Shown piece by piece: positions 36,369-46,874 of a stretch of DNA of 64,000 nt. Origin of the DNA: Helianthus annuus. Lineage: Eukaryota; Streptophyta; Magnoliopsida; Asterales; Asteraceae. The position numbers and the translations under genes are program-made. The first letter of the stretch is position 1. Each line of letters begins with the position of its first letter. The notes beneath the pieces are model-generated. The model ran no database searches and had not been told where the DNA came from. It saw nothing but the letters and a program-made list of their open reading frames with translations. The stretch covers positions 93,450,033 to 93,514,032 of the forward strand of contig NC_035433.2 of NCBI RefSeq assembly GCF_002127325.2. The letters run 5' to 3'.

Positions 36369-36410
36369 GTCGTTCGATCGAACGGTCGTTCGATCGGATG
36401 ACGATCCGTT
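36369..36410. repeat. 16-bp motif cluster in gypsy B LTR, second
   Basis: Two to three units of the same type (TCGTTCGATCGAACGG). Confidence 0.8.
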
Positions 36411-36493
36411 CAGCGAGACATTTCTTGGAGACAATCCATTAGAAACTGATGATCTTTGAAAGTTATAAAAATGTTAAGTGTTGAAACCATGAG

Positions 36494-36555
36494 TCAATCC
36501 GATCGGATTGTCGTTCGATCGGGTGGCAATCCGATCGGACGGCAATCCGTTTGGT
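36494..36555. repeat. 16-bp motif cluster in gypsy B LTR, third
   Basis: About three to four units, including TGGCAATCCGATCGGA. Confidence 0.8.
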
Positions 36556-37214
36556 GTGACTTGCTCGTTTTGGAATTTGTTAAGTTTGAAAGTTTGCGGT
36601 TTGATCTAGATGGTAAGACAATGTGTTAAACAACGAGAACCCCACCATGAACCAAGTGATCTGATCGAACGGGAATCACCCCAATCCGATCAGTTAACGG
36701 TTCGTGACGGTTGTTCATGTCCAACCCGCTAAGTCGGTCATCTCGTTGATAGGAATCAGATCTCAGACCGACACTTTACTAGAGAAGAGCAGAAGGCCTG
36801 AATGAGTTCCGATTCTATCGGTTTTGAGTGCATTGGGTGTAAAAGAGTTGAAAGAAAGTTGTAAAAGCATCTTTCAATGCTTTAATCCTGAGAATGTTTA
36901 GATTTATTACGAAATCACTGTTTAAACATGTTGAAATCTCTTAGATCTGAGTTGTTCTTGGTGGATGAGGCCAAACCTTGAAGTTTATAAAAACCCCATG
37001 ATGACATCATCCTAAAACACCTCAAATCAGGCGATTTCATGGTTAAAAGTGAAGATTCAAATGTGAAAATGATGGAGAAGTGTGTGTAGATGATAGATGT
37101 ACAAGATTTGAGTTGAAAACTTACAAGAATCGCGAGAAATCGAGAGAAAAGAGGGCTGGAGGCGCTGGTCGAACGAGAGAGCTGTCACATCACTGTTTGT
37201 GATGTGACAAGGGG

Positions 37215-37222
37215 TATTTATA
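37215..37222 (-). promoter_or_regulatory. TATA box of gypsy B LTR
   Basis: TATAAATA on the minus strand, in a context (CTATAAATACCC) shared with the family A LTR. Confidence 0.75.
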
Positions 37223-37262
37223 GGTTTCCAAAAGAGGAAAGTGGCGCAGGTGTCGGATCGGA

Positions 37263-37342
37263 TAGCAACCCGATCGGATGGCCATCCGATCGGATGGTCA
37301 TCCGTACGGATGACCATTCAATCGAATGGTCATTCGATCGAA
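37263..37342. repeat. 16-bp tandem array in gypsy B LTR, promoter-proximal
   Basis: Five exact 16-bp steps start at 37263, 37279, 37295, 37311 and 37327, for example TGGCCATCCGATCGGA. They lie 40-130 bp upstream of the TATA box on the minus strand. Confidence 0.92.
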
Positions 37343-37881
37343 GGTTGTCGTGAGTTGGTTTTCGATGTTTTGGTTCGTGCGTTGAGCGTTGCGATGCGTT
37401 TAAGCGAGTGTCGATTAAGCGATGTGATAGATTTAATTAATAGTCACACAAATACTATATCTAACATACCATCAACATAAATAAGCTCGCGTTTAGCGTT
37501 TGTGTTTAGATTGCGTTGCGATAGAGTTGCGATTGTGTTTCGACTAATCACCACAAACATAACATAAACATGCACAGGTAACACATAAATAGCACACACA
37601 CGTAAAACAATATACAGAATCTACTATTCAAGTTGCGAACGCGACTGCGATGCGATTGACGATAAAGCGATAAATAGATAGCGATTAAAATGCGATTAAA
37701 CCTCGATTGTTACAGATACTCCACATAATACAACTAAAGCAAACAAATAATAGAATTCGATGACAAGTCAAGGTGTACAATCAATAATTCAGCAAGGAGT
37801 GACAGATCGCAATTAGCAATCTTTTCTTCCTTTGACTTTGACTTTGACTTGTACTTTGACTTTCTAAAACACGGGGTGTTA

Positions 37882-39958
37882 CAACTTCCCCCACAAGTTT
37901 TACATTGTTGGCTTCATCCTCCTGCACTTTTGCAAATTCCGCTTGATTCTTTTCCAACATTGTAGCCCATCCTTTAACCAGCTTCTTAAGGGCATCTGTG
38001 ATGTTGTTGGTGCTTGCACTCAGAATAGCAATTTCCTCAAGAATTTTGTTGAAGCTACTTGATTGCCTTGACTCCACAGCATTTGTGACTTGTGTTTTGA
38101 TTTTCTCTATTTTTGTAAAAATCTTCTGAATTTCTGATGCAGAGATGCTGCTTTTTGTTGTCTTTTCTTTCTGTTTCTACAGAGCTTTCAAAGCTTTAGT
38201 GTTTTTCTCTGTATGAATCTTGATATTTTCCACTGATTCTGATAAAGTCTTCATTTCAGCTCTTTGACTTTTTACCTCCGACAGCAACAGATCAAGCTTC
38301 TCTTCCACAAGATTCTTCTTGCAGACATAAGTACACTATCTAGTACTCTCTCAAGATTTTCTTGTGTCATAGGTAGTTTAGGGATATTTGGAACAACAGA
38401 TGCTCCTTCTAACACACTAGTTGCAAACACATTTGCAGCTGTTTTGGAAATGATTGGTGTACCCTTTGATTTACTAGAATCTAGTACATCCTTAGGTTTA
38501 CTAGATTCATCTCCACCAGATATGAAAAGCTCATTTTCACCTTGGATTTTCTTATATCCTTGAATCATTCCAGAGAATGATCCTCCATAAGTTTTTGAGA
38601 CAAACAGATTATCTCCTCCCAGATTTCCTTGATCAGTTTCCTAATCTCCATCTGTTGGGATCTCATCCTCTTCCTCATCATCTGATTCAGAGTTGAGATG
38701 AAATGTACTAGAAACATCCTCATCAACAACAGTTTTTCTAGGTTCAACTTTGTAAGATGCAGTAACTGAATCTTCAGAATTTGACTTATTTATTGAAGCG
38801 TTAACTAAAACTGTGTTTAAAAGAGAATCAGTACCAGCAACATGAGATTCTTCAAAGTGTAGGACTTCTGTGTCTTGATGGGTTGTACCAGCAACATATG
38901 ATTCCTCATAATGTTGGACTTCAGTTTCTTGATGAGTTTCATATTCAAAGTTAAATCTAGTACCAGTATTTTGATGGCTTTCTTCAAATTCTAGTGCTTC
39001 CCTATTTTCTGGTGAATTTCTGATCATCAGAATTGGGTTTTCTTCAGTAGGTCCTGATTCTGATGTCCAAGATTTTTGAACTTCTTCTTCTGGTGAAGAA
39101 GAGCAGTCATACACTTCATTTGTAGGTGCATCTGATGGTGTGACAGGTTTGTTGAGGATCTCCTCATGTTTCAGTCTGTATGGTGAATCTGGTGGAATTA
39201 GACTCAACATACTTTCTGGTAACACAGGGACATCCCTATCTGATGCCCACCCTTGATTTGCAGTCCAAGGCTTCATTATTGTTGAACTCTAAACATCTTC
39301 TAAGATAGGAATTTCTACATTCCTTTCAGTAAATGTTTCAGTAATGAAAATTGAAATGAACCTTGGATATGGTAAATGAGAAGAGATTTTCCCATTTCTT
39401 GTAAGGATTGATCTTTTTATCAAGTTGTAGATTTCTGTCCCATAATCAAGTTTGAACCCTGTTATGAGTCCATACATCATTGACATAATTGATTGGTTTA
39501 CTTGATCAGCTCCTCCTATCTTTGAAGTGAGGCACTTGTTTAAAGTTTCCATCATGACTTGCCAGAATGTTGGCTGTTCATTTCTTATGATATCTCCAAT
39601 TTTGGTGACCTTCTTATTCTTGTATCCCAGTTCAATGAAGAAACTTATCAGCTCCTCCTTTCATGGGGTTTGAATGTAGTTACCAAAAACAGGAAGCTCA
39701 AGCCATTGTCTTACTCTTGTAGGAGTTAATGTCACAAAGACATTTCCCCAAACATGAGTAGCGGCTTGATTTTCCCCATCTTCACTAAAAGTGTGGATGA
39801 ATTGTTGCAATAATTTCTGTGGTACTTCTCTTCCTTTAGTGAGTGCTCTTGAGATTGGACATCGCAAGAGGAATTCCACCAGAAGTTGACATCTTTCATC
39901 ATACTCAGTATGCTCTGTATTTATCAGTAAATTGTTCTCCTTTATTGGCAAAATTTTC
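37882..39958 (-). pseudogene. Element C ORF3, C-terminal and central part
   Basis: This continues the ORF that starts at 51931 on the far side of copia-2. A one-base loss in an A run beside the insertion shifts the frame. In-frame stops lie at 39661, 39289 and 38641, and another frameshift near 38310. The N-terminal part has segments such as VWGNVFVTLTPTRVRQWLEL and, later, PYPRFISIFI. The middle is acidic with repeated HYEESHVAGT-like units. The end is heptad-rich (LKKLVKGWATMLEKNQAEF) and may form a coiled coil. The full length would be about 700 codons. I know no function; the position matches the env-like ORF of Sireviruses, but I see no signal peptide or membrane segment. Confidence 0.7.
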
Positions 39959-39963
39959 CATCT

Positions 39964-40398
39964 TGTTGGTGCATATGTCTGTTGACTTCGTCTTGTATCG
40001 AGTCATGTAATAGAATAGATAGACCAAGACACGTTGTACGAAAGAAACAGGAAACAGGTCTGAACTGATCAGTTCGTGCGAACTGACCAGTTCGTGCGAC
40101 CTGGCCAGGTCGTGCGACCTGGACAAGGTCGTGTGAGACTGTTTGGTGCGACCTGGTTCACCTATATATAGGAGAGTCTTGGATTTCATTTGTAACTTGG
40201 AGAACTTTCTGATTCCAGTAGCGAAGCTCTGCCGAAGTGTCGCCAGCTCTAGTAACGTTGTGAATTCAATACAATCGACAGTTAATCTACTTCTAAGTGC
40301 ATATCAAGCTGAATGAAGATCAAATCAATGAATTCCGCCTCTGATTTGGTATAGAACTCTTCTGATCAACTCGTTTTGATCGATTCCCCGATCCTACA
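39964..40398 (+). repeat. 5' LTR of copia-2 (435 bp)
   Basis: The U3 has a cluster of TCGTGCGA units at 40070-40155 next to TATATATA at 40163-40170. It is 18 bp longer than the 3' LTR because of one extra near-palindromic unit (CCAGGTCGTGCGACCTGG, 40105-40122). Confidence 0.92.
40163..40170 (+). promoter_or_regulatory. TATA box of copia-2 5' LTR
   Basis: TATATATA follows the U3 motif cluster and is repeated at 51635-51642. Confidence 0.75.
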
Positions 40399-40400
40399 AG

Positions 40401-40412
40401 TGGTATCAGAGC
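40401..40412 (+). other. Primer-binding site of copia-2
   Basis: TGGTATCAGAGC, 2 nt after the LTR. Confidence 0.92.
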
Positions 40413-40629
40413 TCAGGAGGAAGAGTTCTTACCATTTCAGCTTGTTTTCAAGGATAAAATCTGATTTCTACTCATTTCTACTCATTTTCTACACTTCTTC
40501 TTCAAAATTTCAACGAAATTACAGTTAAAATGAGCTGATTTTGACATATAACACGTAAAACACAGTTTTAATCAATCCTTGAACAAATCAGGACCTAATT
40601 CAACCTAAAACTTGATAAAATTGACCAAA

Positions 40630-40986
40630 TCGCTTGAAAATCATATCAAATCGTTCGAAAACACATCAGATCGTGTGAAAATATGTCAGACCGCACGAGC
40701 TGAACATTCAAGTCGCACGAAGTGGGACCAGATCGCTTGAAAGTGTCCAGTTCGTTTGAAAAGTGTGATCAGATCGCACGGTTTGATCCAGTTCGCGTGA
40801 AAATCTCTCTAGTTCATTTGGATTTTAGTCAGATCGTTTGAAAAACCAACTCGCACGGTTTGGTTTGAATCAGGTCATTCGGAAATTTGAATCAGGTCGT
40901 ACGGTGTGGTTAAAAGGTCTTCCAGGTCGTTTGAACTTCAGATTGTGTGAATTACCAGATCGTTTGAAAATCCCAGCTCGTTTGAA
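40630..40986 (+). repeat. Periodic ~20-nt motif array in the copia-2 leader
   Basis: Eighteen copies of TCGTTTGAA or variants (TCGCTTGAA, TCGCACGGT, TCGTGTGAA) start at 40630, 40651, 40671, 40691, 40713, 40733, 40752, 40774, 40793, 40814, 40834, 40851, 40875, 40897, 40927, 40943, 40960 and 40978. Most steps are 19-22 nt. The array ends just before the gag ATG at 41020. Confidence 0.9.
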
Positions 40987-43900
40987 AAGTCTGTTTTTGT
41001 GAAAACTCGATACTAAAACATGGACAATGAATTTTATAATGCTTTTGCTACTGCCCCGGGTACTCCTGTTACCGTAGCTCAGAATGTTCACATGGAAAAT
41101 GAAACGGGAACGTTACAGAAACCCCCAAAGCTGATGAGCATTGAAGAATATTACAGTTGGCAAGAACGATTCGAAAACTGGGTTCAAGCAAATCATCTTA
41201 GATCTTGGGAGTGTATCGAAACTAAGTACGTTCGACCTCGTAACAATGTGGGAGTTATCAAGAATATTTCTGAATTTATGGAAAAGAGAGAGAGAAATGT
41301 ACAAGGCAGAAAAAATGATGATCAGTTTACTTCAACAAGCTGTGAAAGAAGACATTTTCATATTACTTTAACATGATGATAGTGCACGTTCGATTTGGGA
41401 AGCACTTCATACAAAATTCGAAGGAAGTACGGAGATGATCAAGAATAAAAAGTCATTATTAAAGAAAGAATTTGAATTATTTTCAAGTTTGCTGGGTGAA
41501 AGTACAAAGACTCTTATTGAGAGATATTGTCATTTAGTACGTTCAATGAGTCGGTTGGATATCACTAAAGATTGTGAGGAATGGGATGAAAAATTAGCCG
41601 ATGCTTTACCCAAAAAGAATGCGGTACATATCTTATGATTTTGAAGAATACCGGAGAGTATGATAGATTGACAATTGCTCAATTCATCAAAAAACTTGAA
41701 GGACAAGATCTTGAACAACAAAAGATCGCTAGAATGAACAATTCAAGTGGTCAACAAGATATCAAGATGTATTTCAAAGGTAATGTTCAATATGTTGAAG
41801 CTAGTCTAAAGATCCAAACCGCTTTCAGCGTAGAAAACTCATCCGGATCACTCAATCAAAGCTCAATCAACAACAGTGGATTTTCTTCATATCCGAGTGT
41901 TAATCCAAATGTTTCAACTCCAAATTATCAGTCTCAAAGCTCAAACAATTGTAATGGTCATGTGCTACAATGCAATATCGCGTTGCATCTTCAGAACGGA
42001 CAGAATTTTTCTGAAGAAGTCGCTAAAGGTCATATGGCATTACTAGTTACAGTGTTAGAATCATATGAGAGTTTGGTTGCGGGAAGAATCGGATATCCTA
42101 TGTAAACAAAACAGGATTACGATCAGATTGATGCTGAGGAAATGGAGCTAATGGATATTAAGTGGTGTTTAGCGAGTGTGTTGAGGAGAGCTGAGAAATT
42201 TAAGCAGATTACAGGAAGAGATGACTTACGTGATGCTAATTTTTCTACTTTAGGTTTTGATAAGTCTAAAGTTACTTGTTTCCGGTGCAGGGAAAAAGGA
42301 CATTTCAAGAGGGAATGTACCAACCGAGAAGCAGGTGGAGCTCAGAATCCTTTCGGGAACAATGAATATTATCGGAAAGCAATATACCACCAGGTAGCTC
42401 AACAACCGTCAATTGAAGATGGAAAGAAGAAAGCTTGTATTACTATGCCTCCAGATCAAGAAGATGAAAGATTGCCAGAGGGATTTAGCTGGGACAAATA
42501 TATTCCGGCTGAAAGTAACTCAAAGTTTAGAGCATTTATTGCACAGATCATTCAAGAGCCAGAGTTGATGAAAGAATGGATGGATGTGTTTGCAAATGAT
42601 GAGAAAAGTCAAGATGGAGAGTCTGTTTCTTCGAAAGATAGTTCAGAAAAGACACCAGTCTTTGATCAATCATCAATTGATAGCAGTGATGATGATGAAG
42701 AAATTAATCAAATAAACATTGGTAAAACTCATCTATCTCCTGAAAGTTTCAAATTTTATTTTGCAGATAAATTGGAAAAGCTAAAGGAGAAACGAGCAGC
42801 AAAAGAAAAGAAAGAAGTAAAATGTGAGAATGTTGCTCAGGAAGAGAAGATTGAACAGAGTGAATAGGTTAAAGTTGCTGAAAAGATTATTGAAAAGATT
42901 GTAGATGGTCACAAAACCTTGTCTTAAATGTTTGGAACCTTGCAAACATTGTGAAGAGAAAGATAAGAAGTTTAGTGAGCTAGACGAGATGAAAGATAAA
43001 TTATTGCTCGATCTTAAGTACGTGAAAAAATCTTATGATGTGTTAAACAGAACAGTCAATCAGTTGGAAAAGACAAACTCAGAAAGGGAAGATGCTTTGA
43101 CAATGATGAATGCAGTGATGATGTCTAAGCAGAAAGCCATCAATCATTATATTGAAGAGTGTGCAAAGTTGAAGCAAGAATTAGAGACTGATAAGATTGA
43201 GAATGAAAACGATTGCTAATGTATTATTCAAGTTCTGATTACTTGATTGATAGAATCTATCCGACAGTAGCATGTTTTGAAGCTTTTCAAGATAAGAAGT
43301 CGGAAGATACGGATACTGGTAAGATACAAAGTGCAAATTATAACAAGTGTCCTCCTCTAATCTGGGAAGGTTATTCTCCCAGAAAACCAAATTCGGAACA
43401 AGTCAAAAAGGCAGTCAATATAAAGTTAAAGTCTGAAACAACTGATAAATTACCAGACAACATTGACGACACATTCACATTGTCTGACACTGATCATGAG
43501 TCTGAGTTAATAAAGAAAGTGGCCGATCAGGTGTTAGATAAGGATGAGGAGTCAGAGTCAAAGTCTGAATCTGAGAGCTCAAGTCCATCTGTTGATAGTT
43601 CGAAATCATCGGTCAAAAGGGTTTACAATAAAGAATTTCTGATATCAAAAAATAATTTGAATGATGAACCAATCAAAGTGGCATATACTTTGAATGATTC
43701 AGAGAAATTATATTCTGATGAGGAATTTCCAATTAAAAGTGTGAAAATTGAAAATATTAAAACAGTTTTTAAATTGATAATGTCACACCCCCAAAATCCA
43801 CACGCGGAGTATCCCGCATGGAGGCGTGACATGACCAGGATCAAGCCACCAATCATATTGAATAATGTAAATAGTAAATGTAATTCAACCAAACCAATAT

Positions 43901-44185
43901 GAAAGGTGTTCAAAACATAAGTATTTTCAATGTTTAGCGGAAGCATAATGTAAACCCAACATAAGTATAAATTTTGAAATGTCATAAATGTTTAACAACG
44001 CATCCATGATCCATGTCCACAATGACCGCGCCTCCCTGTGCAAGCTCCATGTGTACCTAACGACCTGCAAGGCATGTAACAGAGAGTCAACAACTAGTTG
44101 AGCGAGTTCACAGTTGGTTGTTTAGTTATAGTGTTCGTTTCGTAAATCGTAGGTTTGTTTAGTAAACCATGTATCGTATATACTT

Positions 44186-44382
44186 GTATCGCGGCCCTCC
44201 AGGCATGTTTGCGAAGATTAGTGGGAGTTTCCCATGTATTCTAGACTAGTTGTATTTGTATCGCGGCCCTCCAGGCATGTGTGCGAAGTTTAGTATTAGT
44301 ATCGCGGCCATTCCAGGCATGTGTGCGAAGATTCGTATTCGTATCGCGGCCATTCCAGGCATGTGTGCGAAGAGTAGTATTT
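44186..44382 (-). repeat. 42-bp tandem repeat in S1
   Basis: Units containing GTATCGCGGCC and CCAGGCATGTGTGCGAAG start at 44186, 44258, 44299 and 44341. The last three steps are 41-42 bp. Confidence 0.88.
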
Positions 44383-44794
44383 GTATCACTAGTCTAGCAG
44401 TAGCTATAAGTGACCTTCCCCTAACGAGGTCAGTGATCCGTAATTCCCAATAACAATGTAAGTGCAAGTAACCATTCAACCCCATTCCCTGCCCCGGGAA
44501 TCCCATGCCTTGGTAAGAGTGTGAACTCAACTTGGTTTGCTCGGTATTCTAAGGTATGTGCTCGCAAATAATCAGTCAAGTCCTAAAGTACGCACGTATA
44601 CATAATCAGTTTATGTTCACTAAGTTCACGTATGCTTAAACAATCACAGTGGTATTGAAGCAGCGATCACCAAGTAGCACAAAGCACGTATTCAAGATCA
44701 TACAAGTCATGCACATCATCTAACAGCAGTTAGTTAACTTAGTTATCCTTTAACAGAAAGAGATCAAGTTACTGTGCAAATTACCCAATCGACG

Positions 44795-44950
44795 AAATAC
44801 CCTTGTTTCGTCGTTGCCTTCCTTCGACGAAACACCCACTGTTTCGTCGTGGCTTCCCTCGGCGAAACATATTTGTTTCGTCGTGTTTGTTTTGTCAAGA
44901 TTGGTCTCGGCAAAACACACCTGTTTCGCCGTGACAGTCGTTTCGTCAAA
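44795..44950. repeat. TTTCGTCG hairpin cluster in S1 (leader side)
   Basis: Alternating CGACGAAA and TTTCGTCG blocks form consecutive short hairpins, for example CGACGAAAC and GTTTCGTCG around 7 nt at 44834-44858. Confidence 0.85.
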
Positions 44951-45597
44951 CACCTCTGTTACGTCATTAACAGTTACGCAGAAACCCTAATCGACTTGAA
45001 CAGCCGTTACCCCATGATCACCTACAATTAAAACAGCAAACATGTAATCTTTCAGAAATCATTGACACCAATCATGACTGAGTCCTGTGTTAACCTAAAC
45101 AATCTAACATACAAATATCACATCACAATTTCATCGTTCAGCAACATGCTCGTAACATTCATGGACAATGGCATAGACAGTTGGAGTCATAAACATAAAT
45201 TCTAATCTATACACTGATTCAACAACAAACAATCCAAACTGGCATACCAAACCGTAACCGACAATAGAACCGTAACCGACAATAGATTCTATTATAGTAA
45301 ATTCATCAACCACTCATGAGCATAACCATTATTTAACATCGATCCTCAATGATTTCAAGCAAATAGTTAACAAGGATATAAGTCAAACAATCACGCAAGG
45401 ATTAAACACTAACCATGAAGGATGGATGTGATAACTTGATCGATCCGGGGTTTCGGGGACACACGATTGTCGTCAACAGAGAAAAGGGAGCTCTAGGGTT
45501 TCTTGTTTGCTAAAGTTATAACAAATAACCCGTAGAACTAGTTAAATACTCGGTGTAACGTACTGGGCCGTTACTGGGCCTCGGCGAATCGGTGGGC

Positions 45598-45692
45598 TGG
45601 CGAAACGCATGTTTCGTCGAGATGGGTGTGACGAAACACACGCTTGTTTCGTCGGAGGAGCTTATGGCGAAACACTACTTGTTTCGTCGAGT
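45598..45692. repeat. TTTCGTCG hairpin cluster in S1 (U3 side)
   Basis: Three further GCGAAAC or ACGAAAC and GTTTCGTCG pairs, matching the motif of the first cluster 800 bp away. Confidence 0.85.
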
Positions 45693-46874
45693 CCTTTCAT
45701 GTGTTAAACAGTTTAAGTTTTCTAAACAAGTCTCATGATACATCAACAAACATAAATGCATGTAATACTCACAATACGTTCTATCATATCAAATGTGTAC
45801 AGTTACGAAGCAAACAAGTCGTGTAAGTAAACAACTAAACAAACAGTTAACGTGTAATACATGCGAAAGTGGAATCTTGGAAACTCGAGTTGTCAAAGAT
45901 AAAAATAAAGTTTTCAGAAATCAAAGATAAAATGGAATTTTCAAAACCTAAATATACTTCTAGAGTTCAACAACGTTTAAACAAAAAGAAAGTTTTCGGT
46001 CCAGATCATCAAAAGAAACCGAATCATAAAAGCAATTTCAAAAAGAAGGGGTTGGGTTTTGATGTTGAAAATAATCAAAATATTAAAGATTTTAAATCAA
46101 AAACTATATTTGTTTCAGGAGCAAGTTCTGAAGAAGAGAAAAAGAGCTCATTCTGGAAGCAATCGAACAAAGAGTTTCATGTTGAAAAACAAAAGTTTGA
46201 GAAGACTGTGTTTGGAACCAAAAAGGAAACAAGAACTTGCTATAAATGCAAAAAAAGTTGGTCACATCGCCTGGAACTGTCCAATGGCAACCAACATAAA
46301 ACAGGAAGTTCTTTCTAAACTCAAAGAGAAAGTTGTTGATAAAACTGAACCACCAACTGAAAAATTCAAAGTGTTTAAAAATTCTACATTTGAAGTTGGT
46401 GAGAGTTCAAAAAGGTTTTACAAAAGAAATGTGAATCTTAACAATCAAAAGTGGGTTGTTAAGAAATCAGATGTTAAATCTGGCGATGAATTTGTTTCTT
46501 CGGAAGCAAAGGAGCCACTTTCTAGCGATGAATCTGACTCGTCAAAGTCAGAGGAGCCACAAGTTGAGCTAAAAAGAGAAAATTCAGTTCCACCAATGGA
46601 TGATGTCAACTTTCCACCATTGCGGGCTGAAAATTTAAAATCAAAAGTTGGAAAAGTGGAAATTTCGAATCAATTCTATTCTGAAAAGAAAGAATTTGAT
46701 GTCGAAAAAGCGTTTAATGGCAAAGTGAAACATATTTTTGGAAAAATGGTCGATGGTAGGGAAAAAGGGGTTAAAGAATTTTATGAAGCAAAAAGGAATG
46801 TTCAAAGACCAAGTGAAAGTGAACTGGTTACACCCAAAGCAGGTCAGGCTTGGGTGTCTGTATTCTTTGCTTAA

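Larger units (their letters stand above)
21424..37881 (-). mobile_element. Ty3/gypsy element B, split by the gypsy-A array and by copia-1
   Basis: Visible parts are gag, protease and the N-terminal half of RT (21424-23778), a leader in two pieces (23779-24014 and 34438-35331), a PBS and the 5' LTR (35348-37881), all on the minus strand. The gypsy-A array interrupts RT just after the FLGHIV motif, so RNase H, integrase and the 3' LTR must lie left of the window. Copia-1 interrupts the leader with target duplication TTCAC. Gag differs clearly from family A, so this is a separate family. Confidence 0.85.
35348..37881 (-). repeat. 5' LTR of gypsy B (2534 bp)
   Basis: It runs TGTCACACCCC to GTGTTACA on the plus strand. 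A TATA box (TATAAATA on the minus strand) lies at 37215-37222. Short repeats cluster on both sides of that box. To its right the sequence is copia C, beginning with a PPT-like tract. Confidence 0.85.
43781..45861 (-). mobile_element. Solitary gypsy-type LTR S1 inside copia-2 gag
   Basis: It starts TGTCACACCCCC, the terminal motif of the other gypsy LTRs here, and breaks the gag frame at KTVFKLI. Gag resumes with VESWKLELS at 45869. The right edge is best placed at GTGTAATACA (45861). I find no matching target duplication (GATAA on the left, TGCGA on the right), so the right edge is uncertain. No PBS, PPT or protein motif lies inside. Confidence 0.65.
41020..46874 (+). pseudogene. Copia-2 gag, decayed and split by a gypsy LTR
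   Basis: It starts at MDNEFYNAFATAP (41020) and follows copia-1 gag colinearly. The core is followed by knuckle CFRCREKGHFKREC near 42280, a CxxC pair (CLKCLEPCKHC) plus heptad-rich segment at 42920-43210, an acidic Ser-rich part to 43780, then after the inserted LTR a basic segment from about 45869 with knuckle CYKC-GHIAWNC near 46240. The end is GQAWVSVFFA at 46874. Lesions include frameshifts near 41285 (an AG run), 41615, 42890, 43210 and 46250 (an A run) and stops near 41371, 42103 and 42865. The ends match copia-1 gag, so nothing was lost from its termini. Confidence 0.85.

Noticed and set aside
35348..37881. Gypsy B LTR as the 3' LTR of an element lying to its right
   Set aside because: The PPT-like tract on its right invites this reading, but the sequence there is copia C ORF3, while a proper PBS and gypsy leader lie on its left. 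Kept as a finding instead.
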